Numbered from the stretch's first letter, positions 43,456 through 52,315 are shown. The stretch is 64,000 bases of DNA from Paraburkholderia sp. Ac-20340 (GCF_017104965.1 NZ_JAAGPR010000026.1:58910-122909); one strand, 5' to 3'. Numbers and translations: made by a program. Notes: a model not told the origin generated them from the letters alone.

Positions 43456-43486
43456 TTGATTCGCTCGCGCGCATGCTCATGCAAAA

Positions 43487-44386
43487 TCAGCTGCTTTTAG
43501 CCGATTCCAGCAGCCATTGCGCGAGCCGCTGCGCGCCGTCCGGCATTTCCGCGTCGGCGCGCCAGCACAGATAATAGTGACGCCCATCGTCGAGTTCCTG
43601 ATCGAACAACTTCTGCAACGCGCCTGAAGCCAGTTCGCGCGAAATCAATGGCGCACGCAGCAGCGCGGCGCCCAGGTCGGCCAACGCGGCGCTCAAGGTC
43701 AATTGACCGTCTTCGAAAAGCGGGCCCTCGGTGCGTGTGACGTGCTTTGCGCCCGCGCTTTGCAGCCAGTTCATCCACGCACTGCGATCTTCGTCGTGCA
43801 CGAGCGGCACGCCCGCGAGATCGGCGGGCTTGCGCAGCGGCCCGTAGCGGCGCAGAAAACGCGGCGTGCACACGGGCACCACCGCGCCGGAGAGCAGCGG
43901 CGTACTCGTATAGCCGATCCAGTCGCCGGTGCCGAAGCGAATCGACAGATCGGCGGCATCGCTGCGGTAATTGCGGTGATTCGCGTAGAGCACGGTGACA
44001 TCGACGTCTTCATTGGCGTCGAGAAAGTCATGCAGGCGCGGAATAAACCAGCCCATGCCGGAGAGCGGAATCAGGCTGATCGTAATCTGGCGGCGCGCGG
44101 AGCGCTCGCGCACGAAGCCTGTCGCGCTGCGCAGCACCGAAAAGGCCGCGCTGATCGAGCGGTAGTAATCGCGGCCTTCGTCGGTGAGTACGAGCGCGCG
44201 GCCGCTGCGAACCGTGAGCGGTGTCTGCACGAATGACTCCAGCAATTGCAGCTGATGGCTCACGGCCGAAGGCGTGATGTCGAGCTCGCGCGCCGCCGCC
44301 GCCACCGATCCATGCCGCGCGAAGGCCTCGAAGGCACGCACTGCGCGCAGGGGCGGATCATCGGGGATATGCTGAATTTTATTCAT
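43487..44386 (-). CDS. LysR-family regulator, GcvA type
   Basis: A 299-residue regulator with an N-terminal HTH (PPLRAVRAFEAFARHGSVAA, TPSAVSHQLQLLES) and effector domain (about 95-292, including GMGWFIPRLHDFLDANED). It is convergent with the porin and divergent from the binding-protein/ATC gene set, with repeats in the intergenic region, so the latter is its likely target. Confidence 0.9.
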   Translation of the reverse strand: MNKIQHIPDDPPLRAVRAFEAFARHGSVAAAARELDITPSAVSHQLQLLESFVQTPLTVRSGRALVLTDEGRDYYRSISAAFSVLRSATGFVRERSARRQITISLIPLSGMGWFIPRLHDFLDANEDVDVTVLYANHRNYRSDAADLSIRFGTGDWIGYTSTPLLSGAVVPVCTPRFLRRYGPLRKPADLAGVPLVHDEDRSAWMNWLQSAGAKHVTRTEGPLFEDGQLTLSAALADLGAALLRAPLISRELASGALQKLFDQELDDGRHYYLCWRADAEMPDGAQRLAQWLLESAKSS

Positions 44387-44394
44387 GTGTCGAA

Positions 44395-44445
44395 TTATAT
44401 CGAACAGCCTGGCTTCCGGTAGTGATTGAATTTATATCGATAAAT
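44395..44445. promoter_or_regulatory. Repeat elements between the LysR gene and the ATC gene set
   Basis: TTATATCGA occurs twice in direct orientation (44395-44403 and 44432-44440), and the second copy lies in an interrupted inverted repeat, ATTTAT and ATAAAT, ending near 44445. It lies 9-60 bp upstream of the LysR start, typical of an autoregulated LysR divergent promoter. Confidence 0.45.
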
Positions 44446-44596
44446 CATGGCGTTATGGCGCATATTGTCGTGCGGGAATAATGATCGAACTAAAGATCAT
44501 TTAGGCTGTTACGCATCAAACCGTAATCTTTTTCATCATTCGAGGGCGGCGCAGCAAGTGCCTCTCCGTTCCCACATTGCACGCATACTCACGAAC

Positions 44597-45769
44597 ATGA
44601 AAAAGAAAGCTCTGCTGTTGACCGCCGTTGCGCTGGCCGCAACACTCGTTGCGGGTGCGGCGCAAGCCCAGGACGAACAGGTCGTGCTGATCGGTCTCGC
44701 CGCGCCGCTGACCGGCGGCTCCGCCCGTATCGGCAAGGATCTGGAAAACGGCGCGCAACTCGCCATCGACGACGCCAACGCGAAGCATCCCACCATCGGC
44801 GGCAAGCCCGTGACCTACAAGCTCGCGAGCGCCGACGATCAATCTGACCCGCGTACGGCCGTGACCGTCGCGCAGCAACTCGTCGATCGCCATGTGATTG
44901 GCGTGGTGGGCCACTGGAATACGGGTTGCAGCGTGCCGGCCGCGCGCGTCTATCACGATGCGGGCATCGCGCAGATCGCACCGGCTTCGACGGGGCATCA
45001 ATACACGCTGCAAGGCTTTGACACGTCGTTCCGCATCATGGGCCACGACGACGATAGCGGCGCCTACACCGGCGCTTATGCGGTGAAAACGCTCAACGCG
45101 AAGCGTATTGTCGTGATCGACGATCAGACCGCGTTTGGCGCGGGGCTTGCGAACCAGTTCATCAAGGGCGTGCAGGCCAATGGCGGCGCGGTGATCGACC
45201 ATCAATATGTGACCGACAAGACCATCGATTTCAGCGGCGTGCTCACGGAAATCAAGGGCAAGCGCCCCGATCTGATCTTTCTGGGCGGTATCGACGTAGA
45301 AGCCGCGCCGCTCGTGCGCCGTATGCGTCAGCTGCATATTCAGGCGCCGTTGCTGGGCGCGGGCGGTTTCGTGAGCCAGACCTTCCTCAAGCTCGCCGGT
45401 CCCGCGGGCGAAGGCGTGACGGCGCTCGAACCGGGCCGTCCGCTCGATCGCATGCCTGGCGGTCCGGCATTCGACGCGCAGTATCGCGCGCGCTGGCATG
45501 CGCCGATCGAACTGCACGCGCCGTTCGCCTACGACGCGGCCGCTACGATTATTGCGGCCACGCAGCAGGCTAATTCGACCGATCCGAAGAAGATCGTCGC
45601 GACGCTGCACACGATTCGCCGTGACGGCGTGACGGGCACCATCGCATTCGATGCGCAGGGCAACCTCAAAGATCCGGCGTACACGATCTATCAGGTGCGC
45701 GACGGCAAGTGGGCCGTGGTGGACGTGCTCGGCGGCGGGGAAAAAGCCAAAACGCAATCCCAAACCTAG
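44597..45769 (+). CDS. Branched-chain amino-acid-type ABC substrate-binding protein (orphan)
   Basis: A 390-residue LivJ-like protein with a signal ending AGAAQAQ and the family pattern VVLIGLAAPLTGGSARIGKD, VVGHWNTGCSVPAARVYHD, IAQIAPASTGHQYTLQ and VVIDDQTAFGAGLANQF. No LivHMGF permease or ATPase genes are adjacent, so it must share a transporter encoded elsewhere. It is 50 bp upstream of the ATC hydrolase gene and may bind a thiazoline or cysteine-related compound (inference). Confidence 0.88.
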   Translation: MKKKALLLTAVALAATLVAGAAQAQDEQVVLIGLAAPLTGGSARIGKDLENGAQLAIDDANAKHPTIGGKPVTYKLASADDQSDPRTAVTVAQQLVDRHVIGVVGHWNTGCSVPAARVYHDAGIAQIAPASTGHQYTLQGFDTSFRIMGHDDDSGAYTGAYAVKTLNAKRIVVIDDQTAFGAGLANQFIKGVQANGGAVIDHQYVTDKTIDFSGVLTEIKGKRPDLIFLGGIDVEAAPLVRRMRQLHIQAPLLGAGGFVSQTFLKLAGPAGEGVTALEPGRPLDRMPGGPAFDAQYRARWHAPIELHAPFAYDAAATIIAATQQANSTDPKKIVATLHTIRRDGVTGTIAFDAQGNLKDPAYTIYQVRDGKWAVVDVLGGGEKAKTQSQT

Positions 45770-45819
45770 GCCCAGACCAAACCCAAAGCGTCCGCGCACT
45801 GAGCGAGGAGGAGACGATC

Positions 45820-46356
45820 ATGACGCAACAACACGAAACGCACGCGGAACAAACCGAAGGCGTGAATGGTGTGACGCTCGGCATTCTGGAGCGCCGCCGT
45901 ATCGAGGCGGAAATCATCAAGCCGATCTACGAGATTCTCAAGCGCGACTTCGGCGCAGAACGTGCCGCTGCCGTGATTGCCGAAGCCGTGCGCGGCGCGG
46001 CCGTCGATGCGGGCCGTGAATTCGCCGCGCGCGAGCCGAATGGCACGAGCATCGCTTCGTTCGTCGCGCTGCAGGTGCTCTGGGAAAAGGACGATGCGCT
46101 CGACGTCGAAACGCTGCGCGCCGACGCCGATGCCTACGATTACAACGTGCATCGTTGCAGCTATGCGGAGATGTATCACGCGATGGGGCTGGGCGAGATC
46201 GGCCATCTGCTGAGTTGCGCGCGCGATAGCGAATTCATTGCCGGTTACGATCCGCGCGTCGAACTCACGCGCACGAGCACGATCATGCAGGGCGGCAAGC
46301 GCTGCGATTTCCGCTATCGGATGCGCGAAACGAATGCGGGGAATGGCGATGTCTGA
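45820..46356 (+). CDS. atcB: L-2-amino-thiazoline-4-carboxylate hydrolase family protein
   Basis: A 178-residue protein matching the ATC hydrolase family (helical N-terminus ILERRRIEAEIIKPIYEIL, then HRCSYAEMYHAMGLGEIGHL and STIMQGGKRCDFRYRM). In Pseudomonas this enzyme opens 2-aminothiazoline-4-carboxylate to N-carbamoyl-L-cysteine. GAGGAGGAGA precedes the ATG at 45820. It overlaps the carbamoylase gene by 8 bp, which would carry out the next step. The family name rests on motif memory, not on a search. Confidence 0.8.
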   Translation: MTQQHETHAEQTEGVNGVTLGILERRRIEAEIIKPIYEILKRDFGAERAAAVIAEAVRGAAVDAGREFAAREPNGTSIASFVALQVLWEKDDALDVETLRADADAYDYNVHRCSYAEMYHAMGLGEIGHLLSCARDSEFIAGYDPRVELTRTSTIMQGGKRCDFRYRMRETNAGNGDV

Positions 46357-47602
46357 GCAGTTTGAAACGGCGCAGGCTGCGCTGCGCGTGAATGGCGCGC
46401 GCCTGTGGGAATCGCTGGAGCGCATGGCGCGGATTGGCGCGACGGAAAAAGGCGGCGTGTGCCGCCTCGCGCTCACCGAACTCGATCGCGAAGGCCGCGA
46501 TCTGTTCGTGCAATGGGCGCGCGAAGCGGGTTGCACGATTCGTGTGGATCGCATGGGCAATGTTTTTGCGCGCCGTGCGGGCCGCAATCCTCACGCCGCG
46601 CCCGTGCTGACCGGCTCCCATGCCGATACGCAGCCCACGGGCGGTCGCTACGACGGCATTTACGGCGTGCTGGGCGGCCTCGAAGTCGTGCGCGCGCTCA
46701 ACGACGCAGGCGTGGAAACGGAGCATCCGCTCGAAGTCGTGATCTGGACCAATGAGGAAGGCTCGCGCTTTGCTCCGGCGATGATCGCTTCAGGCGTTTA
46801 TGCGGGCGTTTATCCGCTCGAATACGGGCTCTCGCGCACGGATGCTTCGGGTACGACGATCGGCGAGGCGCTTGCGCATATCGGCTATGCGGGCGAGGAG
46901 CCGGTGGGCGGCACGCCGGTTCACGCGGCCTATGAACTGCATATCGAACAGGGCGCGATTCTGGAACGCAGCGGCAAGACCATTGGCGTCGTGACTGCGG
47001 GACAGGGGCAGCGTTGGTACGAGGTCGAACTCGTCGGCGTGGACGCTCATGCGGGCACGACGCCGATGGATCTGCGCCGCGATGCACTGGTGGGTGCGGC
47101 GCGCATGATCGGGTTCGTCGAGGCGCTGGGCCGCAGCTATGCACCGCATGGCCGTGCGACCGTCGGCATGATCGAGGCGAAGCCGAATTCGCGCAATACC
47201 GTGCCGGGACGCTGCTTCTTTACGGTGGAGTTTCGTCATCCGGAGTCCGAAGTATTGGCGGAAATGGACGCGAAACTGCGTGCCGAACTGGCACGCGTCG
47301 CGCAAGAGGCGCAGCTCGGTCACACGATCGAGCAGATCTTCAACTACGCGCCCGTGCCGTTTGCACCCGAGTGCATCGAAGCGGTGCGCCGCGCCGCCAA
47401 CGATCTTGGTTTGCCGAATGCCGAGATCGTCTCCGGCGCGGGCCACGACGCGTGTTATCTCGCCCGCGTCGCGCCCACGGGCATGATCTTTATTCCGTGC
47501 GTCGATGGTTTGAGCCACAACGAAGCGGAAGCGATCACGCCCGAGTGGGCCGAAGCCGGCGCCAACGTGCTGCTGCACGCGATGCTGGCGAGCGCTGCCT
47601 GA
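46349..47602 (+). CDS. atcC: Hydantoinase/carbamoylase-family amidohydrolase, probable N-carbamoyl-L-cysteine hydrolase
   Basis: A 417-residue M20-type zinc hydrolase with TGSHADTQPTGGRYDGIYG, WTNEEGSRFAPAMIASGVYA, ELHIEQGAILE and AGTTPMDLRRDALVGAARM. Its overlap with the ATC hydrolase gene strongly suggests it cleaves N-carbamoyl-L-cysteine to L-cysteine, CO2 and ammonia, as AtcC does in Pseudomonas. The ATG at 46349 is the start that fits the family N-terminus. It is a paralogue of the enzyme at 20982-22253. Confidence 0.82.
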   Translation: MSEQFETAQAALRVNGARLWESLERMARIGATEKGGVCRLALTELDREGRDLFVQWAREAGCTIRVDRMGNVFARRAGRNPHAAPVLTGSHADTQPTGGRYDGIYGVLGGLEVVRALNDAGVETEHPLEVVIWTNEEGSRFAPAMIASGVYAGVYPLEYGLSRTDASGTTIGEALAHIGYAGEEPVGGTPVHAAYELHIEQGAILERSGKTIGVVTAGQGQRWYEVELVGVDAHAGTTPMDLRRDALVGAARMIGFVEALGRSYAPHGRATVGMIEAKPNSRNTVPGRCFFTVEFRHPESEVLAEMDAKLRAELARVAQEAQLGHTIEQIFNYAPVPFAPECIEAVRRAANDLGLPNAEIVSGAGHDACYLARVAPTGMIFIPCVDGLSHNEAEAITPEWAEAGANVLLHAMLASAA

Positions 47603-47622
47603 ACGTTCGAACGCGCGAGCGT

Positions 47623-48591
47623 TTAAAGATCGAGTACGAGCAACGGCGTGTGCGAGCGCGAGCAGCAAGGCAGGAATTGATCGCCGACGGCTTTTTCTTC
47701 GTCGGTGAGATAAGCGTCGCGATGATCGGGGAGGCCCTCGATCACGCGCGTGATACAGGTGCCGCACACGCCTTGCTCGCATGACGTCAACACATCCACG
47801 CCATTGGCGGCGAGCGCTTCGATTACCGTGCATCCCGTGGGCACGTCGATCGTTGCGCCGCTGCTGGCGACACGCACCTGAAACGCGGCATCGGCGGACG
47901 ATTGTTCGACGATGCCGCCAAAAAACTCATAGTGCAGGCGTGTTTCGTCCCACTGCTGCCGCCGCGCCTCGGCGAGCACGGCATCCATGAAGCCGCGCGG
48001 GCCGCAGACATAGAGGTGGCTTTCCGCGGGCGCATTCGCCAGCGTGGCCGCGATATCGAAGCGCGGCGCGTGCGCTTCATCGTCGAAATAGAGCGCTGTG
48101 CGATTGCCAAATGGCGACGCCGTTACCGGCTCGACAAAAGCCGCGCGCTCACGCGAACGCGCGCAATAGTGCAGATCGAACTTTTCGCCGGCACGAATCA
48201 GATGCTCCGCCATGCAGAGAATCGGCGTAATGCCGATACCGCCCGCAATCAGCAGATGATGGGGCGCGGCATGCGCGAGCGCGAAATGGTTGCGCGGCGC
48301 GCTGATCCTGATCGTGTCGCCCTGATTGACCTTGTCGTGAATCGCGCGCGAACCGCCGCGGCCATCCGCGTCGCGCAGCACGGCAATACGATAGTGATGC
48401 GTGCTGCCAGGATCGTTGCACAGCGAATACTGGCGAATCAGGCCATCGGGCAAATACACATCGATATGCGCGCCCGCGCTGAAGGGCGGCAGGGCGTTGC
48501 CATCGGCGTGAGTGAACTCGAATCCGTAGATGTCCTGAGCTTCCTGCCACTTGCGCGAAACCGTAACATCGAGCGTGGTGTCCGCCATCAT
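47623..48591 (-). CDS. vanB: Vanillate O-demethylase reductase subunit
   Basis: A 322-residue phthalate-dioxygenase-reductase-type protein. It has an FMN-binding barrel (about 8-100, IRQYSLCNDPG), an NAD-binding domain (about 105-220, LLIAGGIGITPILCMAEHL) and a C-terminal plant-type [2Fe-2S] domain with CEQGVCGTC and a fourth ligand in PCCSRS. It transfers electrons from NAD(P)H to VanA. It overlaps vanA by 4 bp, so the two are coupled. It may also serve the second oxygenase at 50279. Confidence 0.92.
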   Translation of the reverse strand: MMADTTLDVTVSRKWQEAQDIYGFEFTHADGNALPPFSAGAHIDVYLPDGLIRQYSLCNDPGSTHHYRIAVLRDADGRGGSRAIHDKVNQGDTIRISAPRNHFALAHAAPHHLLIAGGIGITPILCMAEHLIRAGEKFDLHYCARSRERAAFVEPVTASPFGNRTALYFDDEAHAPRFDIAATLANAPAESHLYVCGPRGFMDAVLAEARRQQWDETRLHYEFFGGIVEQSSADAAFQVRVASSGATIDVPTGCTVIEALAANGVDVLTSCEQGVCGTCITRVIEGLPDHRDAYLTDEEKAVGDQFLPCCSRSHTPLLVLDL

Positions 48592-49637
48592 GCCTCCGTA
48601 ACAGCAGGCGTGCTGCGTTCTGCTGCGAGCATCTTGTCGATGACCTTGCGCGAGAGTACGCCGCCGGCATCGATATTCAGTTTAAGCAATGTGCGCTGCG
48701 GCCATGCTTCGAGATTACGTTGCTGGCGCTCCAGCATTTCCAGATCCTCGGAGAAAATCTTGCCCTGGCCTTCGCGAATCTGATCGGTCAGCGCGGCGTC
48801 GCCGGGCTGGAAATTGCGCGCCATGCCCCAGAAATACCAGATCGACGATTCGGTTTCGGGCGTAATGAAATCGACCACGATGGACGAAGCCTTGTATTGC
48901 GCCGGTGCGTGATAGCCGCCATGCCCCGCGTGCGCCACGCCCACTTCGATCATCACGTGGCTGGGCGGCGAGAAGCGGCAGATCTGCCAGCGGTCGACCG
49001 GTACGTCGTCGGCGAGACCGTTGCCGCGCAGCGCCATGCGCCAGAACGGCGGCGGCATGACGTTTTCCATAAAGCGGCTCGTGACGACTTCGTTGCCCTC
49101 GCTGGTGGTTTTGGGCGGCGCTTCGTCAATTTCCTTCTGGCCGATGCTGCTCGCGTGCACGTAGGTCTCGTGCGTGAGGTCCATCAGATTGTCGATCATC
49201 AGGCGGTAATCGCAGCGGATGTGATACAGGCCGCCGCCATACGCCCAGTTGGGATCTTCGGCCCAGGGCAGCGGATGCAGCGCTGCGGGATCGGCGGCGG
49301 CCGCGTCGCCCGGCCACACCCAGATGAAGCCATAACGCTCGATGACGGGGAAACTGCGCACGGCCGGAAAGCCGTTCACGCGTTGTCCCGGCATGCCGGT
49401 GGCCTTGCCCTGGCAGCCCATTTCCAGGCCGTGATAGCCGCACACGAGCGTGCCGTCGCGCACGAAGCCCAGCGAAAGCGGTGCGCCGCGATGCGGGCAA
49501 AAGTCCTCCAGCGCCGCCACCTTGCCGCCTGCCGCGCGGTAAAAGACGATGGACTCGCCGCAGATGGTGCGGCCGAGCGGCTTCTGCGCGATCTCGTCGG
49601 GCGTACATGCCACATACCAGGCATTCTTGAGAAACAC
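48588..49637 (-). CDS. vanA: Vanillate O-demethylase oxygenase subunit
   Basis: A 349-residue Rieske oxygenase that demethylates vanillate to protocatechuate. The Rieske ligands are C47-x-H49 (FCPHRGAP) and C66-x2-H69 (VCGYHGLE), and the iron motif is NLMDLTHETYVH with N150, D153, H156 and H161. The spelling (SSIGQKEIDEAPP, DRWQICRFSPPSHVMIEVG) is that of true VanA proteins. It is coupled to vanB and divergent from a MarR regulator, with a near-perfect palindrome between them. Confidence 0.95.
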   Translation of the reverse strand: MFLKNAWYVACTPDEIAQKPLGRTICGESIVFYRAAGGKVAALEDFCPHRGAPLSLGFVRDGTLVCGYHGLEMGCQGKATGMPGQRVNGFPAVRSFPVIERYGFIWVWPGDAAAADPAALHPLPWAEDPNWAYGGGLYHIRCDYRLMIDNLMDLTHETYVHASSIGQKEIDEAPPKTTSEGNEVVTSRFMENVMPPPFWRMALRGNGLADDVPVDRWQICRFSPPSHVMIEVGVAHAGHGGYHAPAQYKASSIVVDFITPETESSIWYFWGMARNFQPGDAALTDQIREGQGKIFSEDLEMLERQQRNLEAWPQRTLLKLNIDAGGVLSRKVIDKMLAAERSTPAVTEA

Positions 49638-49695
49638 CGTGCGTCTCCTTGGGGATAGGTTTGTCGTCGCGTACGGAAGCTCGATCGATCATTCC

Positions 49696-49720
49696 GTACA
49701 CTGAATGACATTCAGTATAC
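49696..49720. promoter_or_regulatory. Palindromic MarR-type operator between vanA and its MarR gene
   Basis: A 25-bp sequence is self-complementary at all but one symmetric pair and the centre, with arms reading GTACACTGAATG and ATTCAGTATAC. It lies in the 157-bp divergent region, suited to control both genes. Related half-sites recur upstream of the second oxygenase. Confidence 0.7.
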
Positions 49721-49794
49721 TTACGGATATCGCTGCGGACAAGCGCTGCGGTATGCTGGTTTTCCCGTAACGCATTCCCGGCACGCACGATTTC

Positions 49795-50307
49795 ATGGCA
49801 ACGATTGAAGCCCAGCACGACGTTATTGATGCGCGCTCGCGCACGCTCGATCTGTATGACGACGCGGGGCATTTGATTCGCCGCGCCCATCAGATTGCGG
49901 TGGCGCTGTTTCTGGAAAAGATGGGCCGGGACGTGACGCCCGTGCAGTACGCGGTGCTGCGCATGCTGCACGAAACGCCGGGTATCGATCAGGTGACGCT
50001 TGCGCAGCGCGTGGCGCTCGACACCTCCACGACAGCCGAACTGGCCGCGCGGCTCGAAGCGAAAGGCTGGATCTCGCGCGAAATGATGGCGCGGCGTCAG
50101 CGGCGGCTGACGCTCACGCCAGCGGGCGAGGCGCTGCTATTGCGGCTCGTGCCGGATGTGGAATCGCTGCACGACGGCCTGTTCGAAAGCATGGACGACG
50201 GCGAAGCGGGGGAATTGATCCGCCTGTTGCGCAAATTCGTCGATCTCAACAACGAGCAGAGCCGCGCGCCGCTGCGGGTCAGCCCGGCGACGTCAGACCG
50301 GCAATGA
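49795..50307 (+). CDS. MarR-family regulator, probable vanillate-responsive
   Basis: A 170-residue MarR protein with the winged helix core (TPVQYAVLRMLHETPGIDQV, TSTTAELAARLEAKGWISRE, RRLTLTPAGEALL) flanked by dimerisation helices. MarR proteins usually repress divergent genes and respond to phenolic acids. It is divergent from vanA with a palindrome in between. Its 3' end overlaps the convergent second oxygenase gene by 29 bp. The vanillate regulators of Pseudomonas and Acinetobacter are GntR-type, so a MarR here is a different arrangement. Confidence 0.88.
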   Translation: MATIEAQHDVIDARSRTLDLYDDAGHLIRRAHQIAVALFLEKMGRDVTPVQYAVLRMLHETPGIDQVTLAQRVALDTSTTAELAARLEAKGWISREMMARRQRRLTLTPAGEALLLRLVPDVESLHDGLFESMDDGEAGELIRLLRKFVDLNNEQSRAPLRVSPATSDRQ

Positions 50308-51298
50308 TGCGCCGCGCGCGATTGGCGCCCACATCGACGTGAATATCGATCTGCGGGCCCGCGCCAAAGCGTTGCTGGTTGCGATATTGCGCTTCGATCA
50401 CCACTTTGTCCTCTTCGAAAGTCAGCGCTGTCTGTTCGAACACCTTGTCCATATTGCTGCCGCCGTCGGGGCGGCGGTTGGTCGACATCGTCCAGAAATA
50501 GTGCGTGGTGTTGGCTGTTTCCGGCGTGACGCCATGCAGCCCGCGCATATGAAAACCGCCGCGCGACGGATCGTCCAGTGTTTCGCTGCCCGCATCCACG
50601 GCGCCGGTCCAGATGCGCAGATGGCTCACGTCGAATTCGATTTCCTGCCAGCGGTCGATCCTGTCCGCGAACGGCCATGCGGCCGCATAGGTGGCAGGCG
50701 GCTTCGAGTGGCGCATATGGCGCACGACGCGCACCGTATTGCCCGCGCTCTCGACTTTCATTTCGGCCTGCATATGCGTCGAGGGATCGCCGCCTATCGT
50801 GCGCAGATGCACGTAACCCAGGTGACTCAGGTCGAGCAGATTGTCGTGAATGAGTTGATACGGCGCGTCGTAATGATAGACATCGCCGCGAAACTCATAG
50901 CGGGAATCTGCGTGCCACGGATAGTCGGGCGGATCTTGCAGCGGCGCAGGATGATCGGCATCGCCGAACCAGAGCCAGAGAATCTGGTCTTTTTCGCTTA
51001 AGGTATAGGCCGGTACGCGGCATTTGCCGGGGATCTTGTCCTGGCCGGGAATGTCGAGGCACGCGCCGTCCGGGCCGAATAGCAGGCCGTGATAGCCGCA
51101 GCGCAAGCCGCGTTCTTCGATCGTGCCGAACGACAAGGGCAGCGCGCGATGACAGCAGCGGTCTTCCAGTGCGGCGGCACGTCCATCTGGAGTGCGAAAT
51201 AATACGAGCGGCTTGTCGAGCAGCGTGCGGGCGAGTGGTTTTCCCTGATCGAGTTCCCAGCTAAAGCCTGCGATGTACCACTGGTTGAGTGCGAACAT
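50279..51298 (-). CDS. VanA-like Rieske oxygenase, substrate unknown
   Basis: A 339-residue Rieske oxygenase with ligands C48-x-H50 (RCCHRALP) and C67-x2-H70 (RCGYHGLL). The iron motif is NLLDLSHLGYVH with N153, D156, H159 and H164. It is related to VanA but diverged throughout the substrate domain (RIWTGAVDAGSETLDD). It has no reductase of its own, so VanB is a likely partner. It is divergent from a second MarR gene that carries related half-sites in its promoter. O-demethylation of another methoxylated aromatic is inferred. Confidence 0.88.
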   Translation of the reverse strand: MFALNQWYIAGFSWELDQGKPLARTLLDKPLVLFRTPDGRAAALEDRCCHRALPLSFGTIEERGLRCGYHGLLFGPDGACLDIPGQDKIPGKCRVPAYTLSEKDQILWLWFGDADHPAPLQDPPDYPWHADSRYEFRGDVYHYDAPYQLIHDNLLDLSHLGYVHLRTIGGDPSTHMQAEMKVESAGNTVRVVRHMRHSKPPATYAAAWPFADRIDRWQEIEFDVSHLRIWTGAVDAGSETLDDPSRGGFHMRGLHGVTPETANTTHYFWTMSTNRRPDGGSNMDKVFEQTALTFEEDKVVIEAQYRNQQRFGAGPQIDIHVDVGANRARRIIAGLTSPG

Positions 51299-51335
51299 GG
51301 TGTCTCCTGTTCCGGCGGATTGCGATATCGCCGAT

Positions 51336-51374
51336 ATTCAGCATGCTTAACATCTAACGTTCAGTGTACATAAG
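51336..51374. promoter_or_regulatory. Tandem MarR half-sites upstream of the second Rieske oxygenase
   Basis: ATTCAGCATGCTTAAC (51336-51351) and GTTCAGTGTACATAAG (51359-51374) repeat with a 23-bp spacing. Both resemble the right arm of the vanA operator, ATTCAGTATACTTACG. They lie 38-76 bp from the oxygenase start, in its divergent region with the second MarR gene. Confidence 0.5.
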
Positions 51375-51521
51375 AAATGGCTGGGGCGTTTTCAGTACCT
51401 TCCCTGGGGCGGCAACGCGAAATAGATACGTGCGCGGGACCTGAGCGGGCCAGGCGATGCGCTAAAATCGCCGCATCGAGAAACGGGCGCGATGCAGCAC
51501 CGTTTGACCAGAGGACATCCC

Positions 51522-52040
51522 ATGAGCAGTACGGCACCGCGGCCAGCCACTCGGGCGCGCAAGAAGAAAAAAGACGAGCTGTCCACCGATCTTTACGAAC
51601 AACCGGGCCATTTGATTCGTCGCGCGCATCAGATCGCCGTGTCGATGTTTCATACCGTGCTGGGCCCGGATATCACGCCGGTGCAGTACGCCGCGCTGCG
51701 TATTCTTCAGGACCATGCGGATATCGATCAGGTGACGCTCGCGCGTTACTGTGCGCTCGACAATTCGACCACCGCCACGCTCGCCGTCCGGCTCGAAGAG
51801 AAGGGCTTGATCGAGCGCTTTACGCCGCCCGAGGACAAGCGCGTGCGCCTGCTGCGTCTGAGCGGAGCGGGCGAGGCGTTGCTGGACAGCCTCGTGCCTT
51901 CGGTGCATGAACTGCGCCGGCGCATGATGCAGACGCTTTCGGCGGAAGAGCAGGAAACCTTTCTCGCGCTGCTCTCGAAGTTCGTGCAGATCAACAACGA
52001 AAAAAGCCGCGCGCCGCTGCGCCGCGGCGATCCGGATTGA
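51522..52040 (+). CDS. MarR-family regulator (second)
   Basis: A 172-residue MarR protein paralogous to the one at 49795 (LIRRAHQIAVSMFHTVLGPD, ITPVQYAALRILQDHADIDQ, NSTTATLAVRLEEKGLIERF). It has a basic N-terminal extension (RARKKKKDE). GAGG precedes the ATG at 51522. It is divergent from the second Rieske oxygenase, its likely target. Similar half-sites in both promoters suggest cross-regulation between the two MarR proteins. Confidence 0.88.
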   Translation: MSSTAPRPATRARKKKKDELSTDLYEQPGHLIRRAHQIAVSMFHTVLGPDITPVQYAALRILQDHADIDQVTLARYCALDNSTTATLAVRLEEKGLIERFTPPEDKRVRLLRLSGAGEALLDSLVPSVHELRRRMMQTLSAEEQETFLALLSKFVQINNEKSRAPLRRGDPD

Positions 52041-52297
52041 GGGGCACAGGGCTGCACTCTTCTGCCAACTTGTCAGCGGCGCCCGCGTGGCGCCGTTTTT
52101 ACACCCAATATCTGCAACTAACAGCTAAATCCCGCCGATCCCGACGCACGCCGTTTCACGGCGCAGCCTGTGGATCGCTTGCCACGGCGGCGGCCGCCGC
52201 GGCGTTACATTGCTTAAAGATGTCTGACGTCGTACTTAAATCTGCGCCTGTCTGTATTTTCGTTTCTGTTCGTTTATAGGCCTTTTGCCTATTGACC

Positions 52298-52315
52298 ATG
52301 TTCGAAATCGAACAT
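52298..52315. promoter_or_regulatory. GlpR/DeoR-type operator upstream of the MFS-porin-glycosidase genes
   Basis: ATGTTCGAAATCGAACAT has perfect 7-bp arms around a 4-bp centre and matches the E. coli GlpR-type consensus ATGTTCG-N4-CGAACAT. It lies 147 bp before the transporter start. A short repeat ATAGGC, CTTTT, GCCTAT precedes it (about 52276-52292). The rest of the 421-bp interval 52041-52461 shows no gene. No DeoR-family gene is in the window. Confidence 0.55.
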
